Shown one piece after another: positions 29,690 through 34,928 of a stretch of DNA of 34,928 bases; positions within the stretch are counted from its first letter, which is position 1, and each line of letters opens with the position of its first letter. The stretch spans positions 1 through 34,928 of the IMG/VR virus record IMGVR_UViG_3300031841_002317. One strand, 5' to 3'. A program made the translations under genes and the position numbers. The notes beneath the pieces are model-generated. The model worked only from the letters and a program-made list of their open reading frames with translations, had not been told where the DNA came from and ran no database searches. Origin of the DNA: a virus.

Positions 29690-30265
29690 ATGGCTAAAAA
29701 GAAAAAGTGGAAGAGTGAATCAGCAAAAAGAGGTTTAACAGAGAAACAAAAGTTGATGGCGAACTTGCATAGAATAGTTAAATCAAAAACAATTGATGAG
29801 AAAGATAGGTCGATCGCGTCCTCTCTAATAACTTGGTATTTGCGTAGGCATGGATTGTCGCCATCTCAATGGGATTATGCGGACGTCATTATTAGAAGGC
29901 ATAAAGCGGTTAGAGAATCAAAAAATACAGATAAGAAGCAATATTTGTATGGGATATCTGATGGAGAGATGATTAAGCTTGGCATGAGCTACAATCCAAA
30001 AAGCAGAATAAAAGAGCTTCAAACGTCAAACCCGAAAGATTTAAAAATGATTTGGAGTTACTACACTGGTAAATGCGTTCAGACGGCTAGAAACCTCGAG
30101 AAAAAACTACACAGAAGATGTAAAAAACACAAAGTTCGGGGCGAATGGTTCTCTATGGACTGCTTTGATCTAGTAAAGGCGTTTAGAGGTCAAGATGAGA
30201 AACGAGCAAGATCATTAAATGAGCACGATCTAGAATTGATTAAACAATCACAAAAGATGGGTTAG
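29690..30265 (+). CDS. GIY-YIG nuclease-like protein (MUG113/T5orf172 type)
   Basis: 191 residues from ATG 29690, with GGGGGA just upstream; an in-frame ATG at 29672 lacks a better ribosome site. The N-terminal 80 residues are basic and helical and may bind DNA. The C-terminal domain has Q-Y-L-Y-G-I at residues 84-89, I-K-L-G-M-S at 95-100, R106, L-Q-T-S-N-P near 110-115, E137 and G-E-W-F at 151-154. These are the GIY, YIG-equivalent, Arg and Glu positions of this superfamily. It could be a free-standing homing-type endonuclease or another phage nuclease. It follows the structured RNA region directly. Confidence 0.8.
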   Translation: MAKKKKWKSESAKRGLTEKQKLMANLHRIVKSKTIDEKDRSIASSLITWYLRRHGLSPSQWDYADVIIRRHKAVRESKNTDKKQYLYGISDGEMIKLGMSYNPKSRIKELQTSNPKDLKMIWSYYTGKCVQTARNLEKKLHRRCKKHKVRGEWFSMDCFDLVKAFRGQDEKRARSLNEHDLELIKQSQKMG

Positions 30266-30297
30266 ACAACCTATAACTTAATAATTGGAGAATGGAA
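30262..30297 (+). repeat. 36-base intercistronic repeat, copy 1
   Basis: Contains the TAG stop of the GIY-YIG gene, then AACCTATAACTTAATAA and a GGAG ribosome site for the next gene. A second copy at 30754-30789 differs at two of 36 positions. Confidence 0.8.
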
Positions 30298-30299
30298 AA

Positions 30300-30521
30300 A
30301 TGTGCAAAAAAACACATAAAGGCTGCAAACATCTTGACTACAGTGAAAATTACATTGATTGCAAGATAGTAGAAATGGACGGGTATAAATGGTGGGAAAG
30401 GCAAAACCCTCCATACGAAGGCGCTCCGGTGAAGGTGCAGTTTTGCGGAAAGGGTAGAGGTAGAATAAATGGTATATTTCAATGCATTAATAAAGATGAA
30501 ATGAGCTGCTTTGAAGAATAA
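30300..30521 (+). CDS. Cys-rich small protein, probably metal-binding
   Basis: 73 residues from ATG 30300, with GGAG 9 bases upstream; the earlier TTG frame start overlaps the ribosome site and is unlikely. Cys at residues 2, 9, 21, 49, 62 and 70 and motifs C-K-H-L-D-Y-S, K-W-W-E-R, V-Q-F-C and R-I-N-G-I-F-Q-C. The spaced Cys/His suggest a zinc site. This pattern looks conserved in phages, but its function is unknown. Confidence 0.65.
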   Translation: MCKKTHKGCKHLDYSENYIDCKIVEMDGYKWWERQNPPYEGAPVKVQFCGKGRGRINGIFQCINKDEMSCFEE

Positions 30522-30553
30522 CCACTATTAACTAAAAACAGGAGTAGGAAAGA

Positions 30554-30757
30554 ATGATAAACAATATAAGAAAGAAACTAATAAAGCTGCTTGTTGGCGA
30601 TATGCCCGTATGCATGAACTACGAATTAGTTTTATTTAATGAGGCGAAAGCCATAACAGTAATCGATCCAAAAGATAACTGCATATTTGATAACAACCTT
30701 TTAATTACAGACTGCTCAGATAGCAGCTATCAAATGACCCCGATTTTACAGGATTAG
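30554..30757 (+). CDS. Small hypothetical protein
   Basis: A 67-residue protein with a basic helical N-terminus (N-I-R-K-K-L-I-K-L-L) and a beta-like remainder (E-L-V-L-F-N-E-A-K-A-I-T-V-I-D). GGAG plus GGAA lie upstream. Its TAG stop falls inside the second copy of the 36-base repeat. Not recognised. Confidence 0.55.
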   Translation: MINNIRKKLIKLLVGDMPVCMNYELVLFNEAKAITVIDPKDNCIFDNNLLITDCSDSSYQMTPILQD

Positions 30758-30789
30758 ACAACCTATAACTTAATAACTGGAGAATAGAA
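30754..30789 (+). repeat. 36-base intercistronic repeat, copy 2
   Basis: Same organisation as the copy at 30262-30297: upstream stop TAG at 30755-30757, A/T-rich middle, GGAG ribosome site, and the next gene's ATG at its end (30789). Confidence 0.8.
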
Positions 30790-31046
30790 TGATCAAATTA
30801 AAATTTCTACTTACTATCGTCTTGGCAGCTTTATGCTCAGGATGTCTTGATAGCCCATTTCAAGGTGGCGGATCTTTATATTTGGCAAAAAAAGGCGTTA
30901 TAAAATGTGTAGACGCCGAATCAGTCACCTTTGTAAGTAGTCGACATACTGAATACGAGGTGAAAGGCGGCCTGCTGGTGAACTCAGACCCAGCCAAGCG
31001 CCCAGAAGATATTGACAAAATGATCAAAATCAAGGGGGCGGTGTGA
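30789..31046 (+). CDS. Small phage lipoprotein
   Basis: An 85-residue protein with a lipoprotein signal peptide: basic start, F-L-L-T-I-V-L-A-A-L, lipobox C-S-G-C with the modified Cys at residue 19. The mature part is about 66 residues (S-P-F-Q-G-G-G-S-L, V-T-F-V-S-S-R-H-T-E-Y). Lipoproteins in early or accessory phage operons sometimes block superinfection, as T5 Llp does, but no similarity to Llp is visible. GTGA overlaps with the next gene. Confidence 0.7.
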   Translation: MIKLKFLLTIVLAALCSGCLDSPFQGGGSLYLAKKGVIKCVDAESVTFVSSRHTEYEVKGGLLVNSDPAKRPEDIDKMIKIKGAV

Positions 31047-31555
31047 TAGACCTAAAAACCTGCACAAGAGCCGATTTTATAGAGGCTTACACAAACCTAG
31101 AAAACTCTCATAAACACCTAGAAAACGAAGTTCACTACCTTAACGAGCGCCTACAGGAATACGAAGGTATTCAAACTGATGGCGAAAAAGAAGCTGAGTT
31201 TCAAAAATTCTGGACGATGTACGAAAAGAAAGGAAATCTCAAAACTACCCGAACTAGATGGAATAAGTTAAGCAATAAGAAAAAGAAGCTGATATTCGAG
31301 CATCTACCTAAATATATCAAATCAACCTATAAAGATGCTAGATACCCTTCAAGAAAGAATGCAGAAGTTTACATCAGTAAAGAAGCATGGCTTGAAGAGG
31401 TAATCGAGAATAAAGACTACCAGAAGTTTTCACCACAGCCAGCAGTGGGAAGCGCATCATTTAAGCCAAGCCCGATAAAAGATAGAAGTAAGGAGCTAGA
31501 TAGGCTTAGAGAGCAGAGTAAATCGGTTAACATTAAAGAGAGGTTAGGATTGTGA
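31043..31555 (+). CDS. Replication protein O-like/DnaT-like protein
   Basis: A 170-residue protein starting at GTG 31043. The N-terminus is a helical coiled region. The middle block F-Q-K-F-W-T-M-Y-E-K-K-G, R-T-R-W-N-K-L-S, H-L-P-K-Y-I-K and Y-I-S-K-E-A-W-L matches the C-terminal domain often found in phage O-type replication proteins and DnaT-like primosomal proteins. The winged-helix origin-binding part of full O proteins is missing, so it may be a truncated or accessory loader. Confidence 0.6.
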   Translation: MIDLKTCTRADFIEAYTNLENSHKHLENEVHYLNERLQEYEGIQTDGEKEAEFQKFWTMYEKKGNLKTTRTRWNKLSNKKKKLIFEHLPKYIKSTYKDARYPSRKNAEVYISKEAWLEEVIENKDYQKFSPQPAVGSASFKPSPIKDRSKELDRLREQSKSVNIKERLGL

Positions 31556-31800
31556 TACATGAATTAAAAATAAAAGACGAATATCTTGATAATTTAATCT
31601 CAGGAAAGAAGAAATTTGAAATTAGATACAATGATAGAGATTATCAGTTGGATGATACATTAATGTTTGAAAGATGGGGTATTCAGTATCTATTTGGGAT
31701 AACGCATATTCACTCAGGACTTGGCTTGGAGAATGGCTATATCATAATGTCGGTTTATTATATGAACAATTCAGAATTAGGAGATAAAAACAATGAGTAA
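31552..31800 (+). CDS. DUF3850 (ASCH/PUA-like) protein
   Basis: An 82-residue protein starting at GTG 31552. H-E-L-K-I at residues 3-7, S-G-K-K-K-F-E-I-R-Y-N-D-R-D-Y-Q near 17-32, and I-T-H-I-H-S-G-L-G-L-E-N-G-Y-I-I-M-S near 50-67 are the DUF3850 signature. The fold belongs to the ASCH/PUA superfamily, which is linked to RNA or modified-base binding. Its biological role in phages is not known. GTGA overlap with the O-like gene. Confidence 0.85.
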   Translation: MIHELKIKDEYLDNLISGKKKFEIRYNDRDYQLDDTLMFERWGIQYLFGITHIHSGLGLENGYIIMSVYYMNNSELGDKNNE

Positions 31801-31990
31801 ATATGCAAGCGGATGGTATTTCGTAGAGCTTTACCAATTTAATAAAGAAAAAGACGAGCACCCTGATTATTTTAACGATTGGATAGAAATGGTTGGCGAC
31901 AATTGGGACTTGGGTGAGTATGAGAGTCGGTGCAAGATTTCAAAGGTGATCCGGCCTGAACAACTCAAAGAGGTAAAGAGTAATGAATAA
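31793..31990 (+). CDS. Small acidic hypothetical protein
   Basis: A 65-residue, Trp- and Asp/Glu-rich protein (G-W-Y-F-V-E-L-Y, D-W-I-E-M-V-G-D-N-W-D-L-G-E-Y-E-S-R). AGGAG lies upstream, overlapping the DUF3850 gene end by 8 bases. Not recognised. Confidence 0.55.
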   Translation: MSKYASGWYFVELYQFNKEKDEHPDYFNDWIEMVGDNWDLGEYESRCKISKVIRPEQLKEVKSNE

Positions 31991-32032
31991 CAATAACTGG
32001 ATAGAGCCACCAAAGTAAAAGGATAGCGAATA

Positions 32033-32632
32033 ATGATTGAGTTACATAATATCGATTGCGTGGAGTATATGAAAGCGCTTGAGGATAACGCTTTTGAGTT
32101 GGCTATTGTTGACCCACCCTATAGGGACGAAAATCAACCAACCAAAGATATGAGAGCAAACGGAAGCATGAAAAGCTTAGAGGGAAGGCCAGATAAAAGG
32201 TATTTTGATGAGTTAATAAGGGTTAGCAAAAATCAAATAATTTGGGGGGCCAACAATTTTCAATTGCCACAATTCAAAGGTTTTGTGGTTTGGGAAAAGG
32301 AAACGATAAGTGAAAATTTTACAATGTCGATGTGTGAAATAGCGGCGCTGAGTGAGGGCTTAGGGACAACATCGAAGTTAATAAAAATAAGACCGCAAGA
32401 CAAGTTCAGAATTCACCCCACACAAAAACCTTTAAAGTTGTATGAGTTTTTATTAAAACATTACGCTAAAGAAGGCGACAGAATACTAGATACACATCTA
32501 GGTAGCGGTTCAAGCGCAATAGCGGCTCATTATGGAGGTTTTGATTTTGTAGGGTGCGAGCTAGACAAAGATTACTTTAACGCAGCCAAAGAGCGCATTG
32601 ATAACGAAACTAGACAAAAGGCTATGTTTTGA
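32033..32632 (+). CDS. DNA adenine/cytosine-N4 methyltransferase
   Basis: A 199-residue amino-methyltransferase of the circularly ordered beta type. D-P-P-Y (motif IV) lies at residues 27-30, H-P-T-Q-K-P (motif X) near 140, and D-T-H-L-G-S-G-S-S-A-I-A-A (motif I, SAM-binding) near 157-169, then F-V-G-C-E-L-D (motif II). No restriction endonuclease gene is adjacent, so it looks like an orphan methylase, perhaps protecting phage DNA or altering expression. Target specificity cannot be read from sequence. Confidence 0.88.
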   Translation: MIELHNIDCVEYMKALEDNAFELAIVDPPYRDENQPTKDMRANGSMKSLEGRPDKRYFDELIRVSKNQIIWGANNFQLPQFKGFVVWEKETISENFTMSMCEIAALSEGLGTTSKLIKIRPQDKFRIHPTQKPLKLYEFLLKHYAKEGDRILDTHLGSGSSAIAAHYGGFDFVGCELDKDYFNAAKERIDNETRQKAMF

Positions 32633-32796
32633 ACTGGCAACGAAAAAACAAATACTACACTGACAGCGGCCCATATAGAATATGCTGGACAGATGCCAGA
32701 CCCACGTTATTTATGTGTAGTTATAAAAAAGAGTTCATCGGCAAGTCAAACAATGCTGAGGAAGCTAAGCGAATTTGTGAAAACCATTCTATTTGA
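32629..32796 (+). CDS. Small basic protein starting at TTG
   Basis: TTG at 32629 overlaps the methyltransferase stop; the frame runs 55 residues to TGA 32794-32796. It contains Y-Y-T-D-S-G-P-Y-R-I-C-W, F-I-G-K-S-N-N-A-E-E-A-K-R-I-C and no low complexity, so it looks like a real protein. AAAGG lies about 8 bases upstream. Not recognised; it may assist the methyltransferase or be unrelated. Confidence 0.45.
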   Translation: MNWQRKNKYYTDSGPYRICWTDARPTLFMCSYKKEFIGKSNNAEEAKRICENHSI

Positions 32797-32818
32797 TAGA
32801 AGGGTTAGATATGCTAAC

Positions 32819-33016
32819 TCACTCGCCTAAAGCTATAAGCTCAGAAGGTTTAATTCCAAATAATTGCGCATAAGCTTTGATTGTGTTCATTGTTGGATTG
32901 TTAGAGTTGCTTTGATTTCTAACCTTTTGAGTTGTTATACCAAAATACTCAGCAGCATCAGCGGTGCTAACTCTATATTTTATCAATGCTAACTTAATAA
33001 CTTTAACGTTTTTCAT
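32819..33016 (-). CDS. Leftward HTH repressor (XRE/Cro-CI-like)
   Basis: A 65-residue protein on the minus strand, the only clear leftward gene. V-S-T-A-D-A-A-E-Y-F-G-I-T-T-Q-K-V-R-N-Q at residues 16-35 is a helix-turn-helix, and M-N-T-I-K-A-Y-A-Q-L-F-G-I-K-P-S-E-L is the following XRE-type helix pair. It is transcribed away from the early operon across a shared promoter region, as for CI/Cro-type switches. It has no C-terminal dimerisation or protease domain, so a small Cro-like repressor is likely. Confidence 0.8.
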   Translation of the reverse strand: MKNVKVIKLALIKYRVSTADAAEYFGITTQKVRNQSNSNNPTMNTIKAYAQLFGIKPSELIALGE

Positions 33017-33032
33017 ATTATTAAAATAACTC

Positions 33033-33061
33033 TTGTAATGGTTGAATGGTTAGATTATACT
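33033..33061 (+). promoter_or_regulatory. Rightward early promoter
   Basis: TTGTAA at 33033-33038, 17 bases, then TATACT at 33056-33061. It drives the operon from 33096. It contains ATGGTT twice (33038-33043 and 33046-33051), possible operator half-sites for the adjacent repressor. Confidence 0.6.
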
Positions 33062-33082
33062 AGGTTTAAGTTGAAAAGTTAA
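33054..33082 (-). promoter_or_regulatory. Leftward promoter of the HTH repressor gene
   Basis: On the minus strand, TTAACT (33082-33077), 17 bases, then a perfect TATAAT (33059-33054). Its -10 box overlaps the -10 box of the rightward promoter, so the two cannot be occupied together. Confidence 0.6.
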
Positions 33083-33095
33083 GGAAATAAATTAA

Positions 33096-33473
33096 GTGAG
33101 TCAATTAACATTTTTCGAGCGGTACGTAGAAGGTGAATTCAGCCTAGAGGATGTAACGTACATCTCAGACGAGCAAGCGTTATCAAGCCTAGGCTTTATG
33201 CAAGTCAATCATCCTGATGAATACCAAGAGATAATCGACCAAGTTAATGCTAGTTACGAGCCTCCAGAGGGTAAAGAATTTGACCTTGACGAGCTAACCG
33301 ACGCTATCACTAATAGAAACCCTATGAAGTTTGTTAAGGAATTAGAGCGATTAATAATAGTCGAGTTTAAAGCCTATATTGATGAAGTTCAGCAAGAAAT
33401 CGCATACAAGAGCGCAAACCCAGAGCGTGACGGCGATTATGAAGCTAAACAAGCAAGGGAGATGGCGTTATGA
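33096..33473 (+). CDS. Early acidic protein, unknown
   Basis: A 125-residue acidic protein starting at GTG 33096 with AAGGAA upstream, the first gene of the rightward operon. It is mostly helical (L-T-F-F-E-R-Y-V-E-G-E-F, E-Y-Q-E-I-I-D-Q-V, E-L-E-R-L-I-I-V-E-F). As first gene after a repressor-controlled promoter it could be an early regulator or host-takeover protein, but there is no motif to show this. Confidence 0.6.
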   Translation: MSQLTFFERYVEGEFSLEDVTYISDEQALSSLGFMQVNHPDEYQEIIDQVNASYEPPEGKEFDLDELTDAITNRNPMKFVKELERLIIVEFKAYIDEVQQEIAYKSANPERDGDYEAKQAREMAL

Positions 33474-33586
33474 AACTAACAACCAGAGAAAAAATATACA
33501 AAACTCTAGGTATTCTAGTTATTCTTATGGTGGGCGCATCAGCTCCAGACATTGTAGATAATATTTTATTAGGGTGGGGATTATGA
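33470..33586 (+). CDS. 38-residue membrane miniprotein
   Basis: ATG 33470 (overlapping the previous stop by ATGA) to TGA 33584-33586. A basic N-terminus (K-L-T-T-R-E-K-I-Y-K) precedes one hydrophobic segment (L-G-I-L-V-I-L-M-V-G-A). It overlaps the next start by ATGA. Function unknown. Confidence 0.5.
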   Translation: MKLTTREKIYKTLGILVILMVGASAPDIVDNILLGWGL

Positions 33587-34089
33587 GTAAAACACACTAC
33601 AGAAAAGTATTCAAAAGCGACCATCTTGGACGAGCAGACCTCGAGGACTTTTTGGAGGAAGGTAAGGATTTAATATTCACTATAACCCACGTTAACCAAG
33701 AGATTGGCGCAAAGGTGGCAGGAAAGAAAATAAACGCTAATATCGCATATTTTCAAGAAGGTATTAAGCCGCTTGTGCTGAACGCGACTAATTCAGGGGT
33801 TATGCGAAACTTAACAGGTAGTTGCTTTGTTGAAAACTGGCAAAATGTAACAGTACAGCTTTATATCGATAAGCAAGCAAAGCTTAAGGGTGAGGTTGTT
33901 GGTGGCGTGAGAATAAGCCCTAACGCAGTTAGAAAGGCTAAACCTGTGATAACGCCTAACAATGTAAATATGTGGAATAACGCAAAAGCCGCATACGTTA
34001 GAGATGGCAATTTTAACGCAGTTCTAAAACGGGCGGACATATCAGAAGAGAATCAGCAAGAAATAATAAGGCTATGCAAAAATGCTTAA
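33583..34089 (+). CDS. Conserved phage protein partnered with the YqaJ exonuclease
   Basis: 168 residues from ATG 33583, chosen for its ATGA overlap over the GTG at 33574. H-Y-R-K-V-F-K-S-D-H-L-G-R-A-D-L-E-D-F, then N-I-A-Y-F-Q-E-G-I-K-P-L-V-L-N-A-T-N, F-V-E-N-W, Q-L-Y-I-D and G-V-R-I form a pattern I associate with a protein often encoded beside YqaJ-type exonucleases. Its beta-rich middle could be an OB-like single-strand DNA binder, which is inference only. The 8-base overlap with the exonuclease gene supports joint function. Confidence 0.65.
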   Translation: MSKTHYRKVFKSDHLGRADLEDFLEEGKDLIFTITHVNQEIGAKVAGKKINANIAYFQEGIKPLVLNATNSGVMRNLTGSCFVENWQNVTVQLYIDKQAKLKGEVVGGVRISPNAVRKAKPVITPNNVNMWNNAKAAYVRDGNFNAVLKRADISEENQQEIIRLCKNA

Positions 34090-34717
34090 GTTTTATGATG
34101 TGGCACAAAACACTGATGAATGGCTAGAATTAAGGGCTGGAAGGTTAACTAGTTCAAACCTCGGCAAGGTCATGGCTAATTACGGTAAGGCGTTTGGAGA
34201 GCCGGCAAAAAAGCTAGCAGTCAGTATTGCGATAGAGCGTATAACTGGTAGAACAATTTCAAACAATTATACCAACGAGCATATGGAACGCGGTCACGAG
34301 CAAGAGCCTATCGCAAGAATGCTTTATGAATATTCAACCTTTTCAGAAGTCCAAGAGGGCGGCTTTTTCTGTAATGATGATATCGGTTGCTCGCCTGACG
34401 GTTTAACATTTGACGGAGTGGTGGAGATAAAGTCAGTAATTGAAGGTGTTCACTTTAACAACGTAAAGCGCCAAAATGTTGACCCTGCATACAAATGGCA
34501 ATGTATAGGAAACCTAAAGCTGACTGGTAAAGATTGGATTGATTTTATAAGCTATTGTGAAGGCTACCCAGATGGAAAGCAATTGTTCATTCACAGGTTG
34601 CATCCAAAAGATTTACAAGAAGAATTTAAGATGATTGATTCAAGAATTGATGAGTTTTTAAAGCTGGTCGACTCATCTGTAAAACTAATAAAAGAAAGTT
34701 CTTATAATAACTATTAA
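34082..34717 (+). CDS. YqaJ-like (lambda-exonuclease family) recombination nuclease
   Basis: A 211-residue protein of the YqaJ viral recombinase group, which resects double-stranded ends for phage recombination. W-L-E-L-R-A-G-R-L-T-S-S lies at residues 14-25, R-G-H-E-Q-E-P-I-A-R at 70-79 (catalytic Glu), S-P-D-G-L at 104-108 with Asp106, V-E-I-K at 114-117 giving the E-x-K pair, and Y-K-W-Q near 137-140. All expected catalytic residues are present. The length is normal. Confidence 0.88.
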   Translation: MLKFYDVAQNTDEWLELRAGRLTSSNLGKVMANYGKAFGEPAKKLAVSIAIERITGRTISNNYTNEHMERGHEQEPIARMLYEYSTFSEVQEGGFFCNDDIGCSPDGLTFDGVVEIKSVIEGVHFNNVKRQNVDPAYKWQCIGNLKLTGKDWIDFISYCEGYPDGKQLFIHRLHPKDLQEEFKMIDSRIDEFLKLVDSSVKLIKESSYNNY

Positions 34718-34735
34718 CCACAAAAGGGCAATTAA

Positions 34736-34928
34736 ATGAAAGGTCACGGATTATCACCACAACGTAAGCCAGTCGCCAGCAAATTAAGAAGCATTAGAGA
34801 GTCTAAAGGGATGAGCCGGTTAGCATTATCTCTAGACACTGACTCTATGATATCGGTCACAACGGTAGTTAGAGCTGAGGCTGGTGATAATACCAGAATA
34901 AGGACTGCTATTGAGTTATGTAATGCTT
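34736..34928 (+). CDS. XRE-family HTH regulator, cut by the window end
   Basis: ATG 34736, with AAAAGGG upstream, opens a frame still running at the last base (about 64 residues visible). S-K-L-R-S-I-R-E-S-K-G-M-S-R-L-A-L-S-L and V-V-R-A-E-A-G, then I-R-T-A-I-E-L-C-N-A, form an XRE/Cro-type helix-turn-helix layout. It may regulate the early operon together with the leftward repressor. The C-terminus is outside the window. Confidence 0.7.
   Translation, partial: MKGHGLSPQRKPVASKLRSIRESKGMSRLALSLDTDSMISVTTVVRAEAGDNTRIRTAIELCNA

Noticed and set aside
29357-30265. Group I intron with a GIY-YIG homing endonuclease
   Set aside because: The P7/P3 core motifs (forms such as GACTA paired with TAGTC in the right order) were not found, the crossing helices are in the wrong spacing for P3/P7, and no split coding sequence surrounds the region.
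30262-30297. Promoter in the 36-base repeat (TAGACA and TATAAC)
   Set aside because: The two boxes are only a few bases apart rather than about 17, so they cannot form one sigma70 promoter.
33379-33561. Plus-strand frame overlapping 33096-33473 and 33470-33586
   Set aside because: It cuts across two tightly coupled genes, has no ribosome site, and its product looks like an out-of-frame Arg/Ser/Tyr-rich sequence.

Overview
The window reads as a large part of one tailed-phage genome (podovirus type, short non-contractile tail), moderately AT-rich. Genes are tightly packed, mostly on the + strand, with ATGA, GTGA and TAATG start/stop overlaps and many GTG/TTG starts. A Gram-negative, probably gammaproteobacterial, host is suggested by an embedded Rz/Rz1-like spanin pair, lipoprotein and twin-arginine signal peptides, sigma70-like promoters and lambda-type NinB/NinG genes. 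Virion genes combine a BPP-1-like head module (TerL, head-to-tail connecting portal, Bbp19-like protein, scaffold, compact capsid protein) with a T7-like tail and ejection module (tail tube A and B, three or four internal virion proteins, tailspike). I found no integrase, reverse transcriptase, tRNA, CRISPR array or attachment site. The first and last genes are cut by the window edges, so the genome continues on both sides.

Layout. 1-2114: end of an early/middle operon (Zn-ribbon protein, NinB, NinG, Gp49-like protein). 2138-2186: a terminator whose 3' arm carries the -35 box of the next promoter. 2217-4397: small proteins and the lysis cassette (XhlA-like protein, M15 endolysin, holin-like protein, overlapping spanins). 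4397-9015: appendage and fibre-type proteins plus small accessory proteins, one with a Tat signal. 9008-14344: terminase, portal, scaffold. 14331-14490: promoter and a structured leader. 14491-27047: capsid, tail, ejection proteins and a beta-helix tailspike. 27064-27110: a second terminator overlapped by a near-consensus promoter.

27143-29163: an operon of very small proteins, starting with a likely ribbon-helix-helix regulator and including several one- or two-helix membrane proteins. 29154-29689: about 500 nt without a gene, but rich in structure: a strong promoter, an attenuator-like terminator with a competing 10-bp pairing, then an RNA with a 14-bp closing stem, a crossing 8-bp pairing and further hairpins. 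It leads into a GIY-YIG (MUG113/T5orf172-like) nuclease gene. This is the most likely undescribed element here. 30262-32796: small genes, a lipoprotein, an O-like replication protein, a DUF3850 protein and an orphan DNA methyltransferase. 32819-33082: a leftward HTH repressor gene facing a rightward operon across overlapping promoters. 33096-34928: early operon with a YqaJ-type exonuclease, its conserved partner and an XRE regulator that runs off the end.

How the parts work together: the divergent repressor region probably controls early genes (recombination, replication). The RHH-led operon and the RNA/GIY-YIG region form a second early or accessory block. The promoters before the lysis and capsid genes feed the long late region. 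All functions are inferred from sequence recognition by eye; no database search was run.
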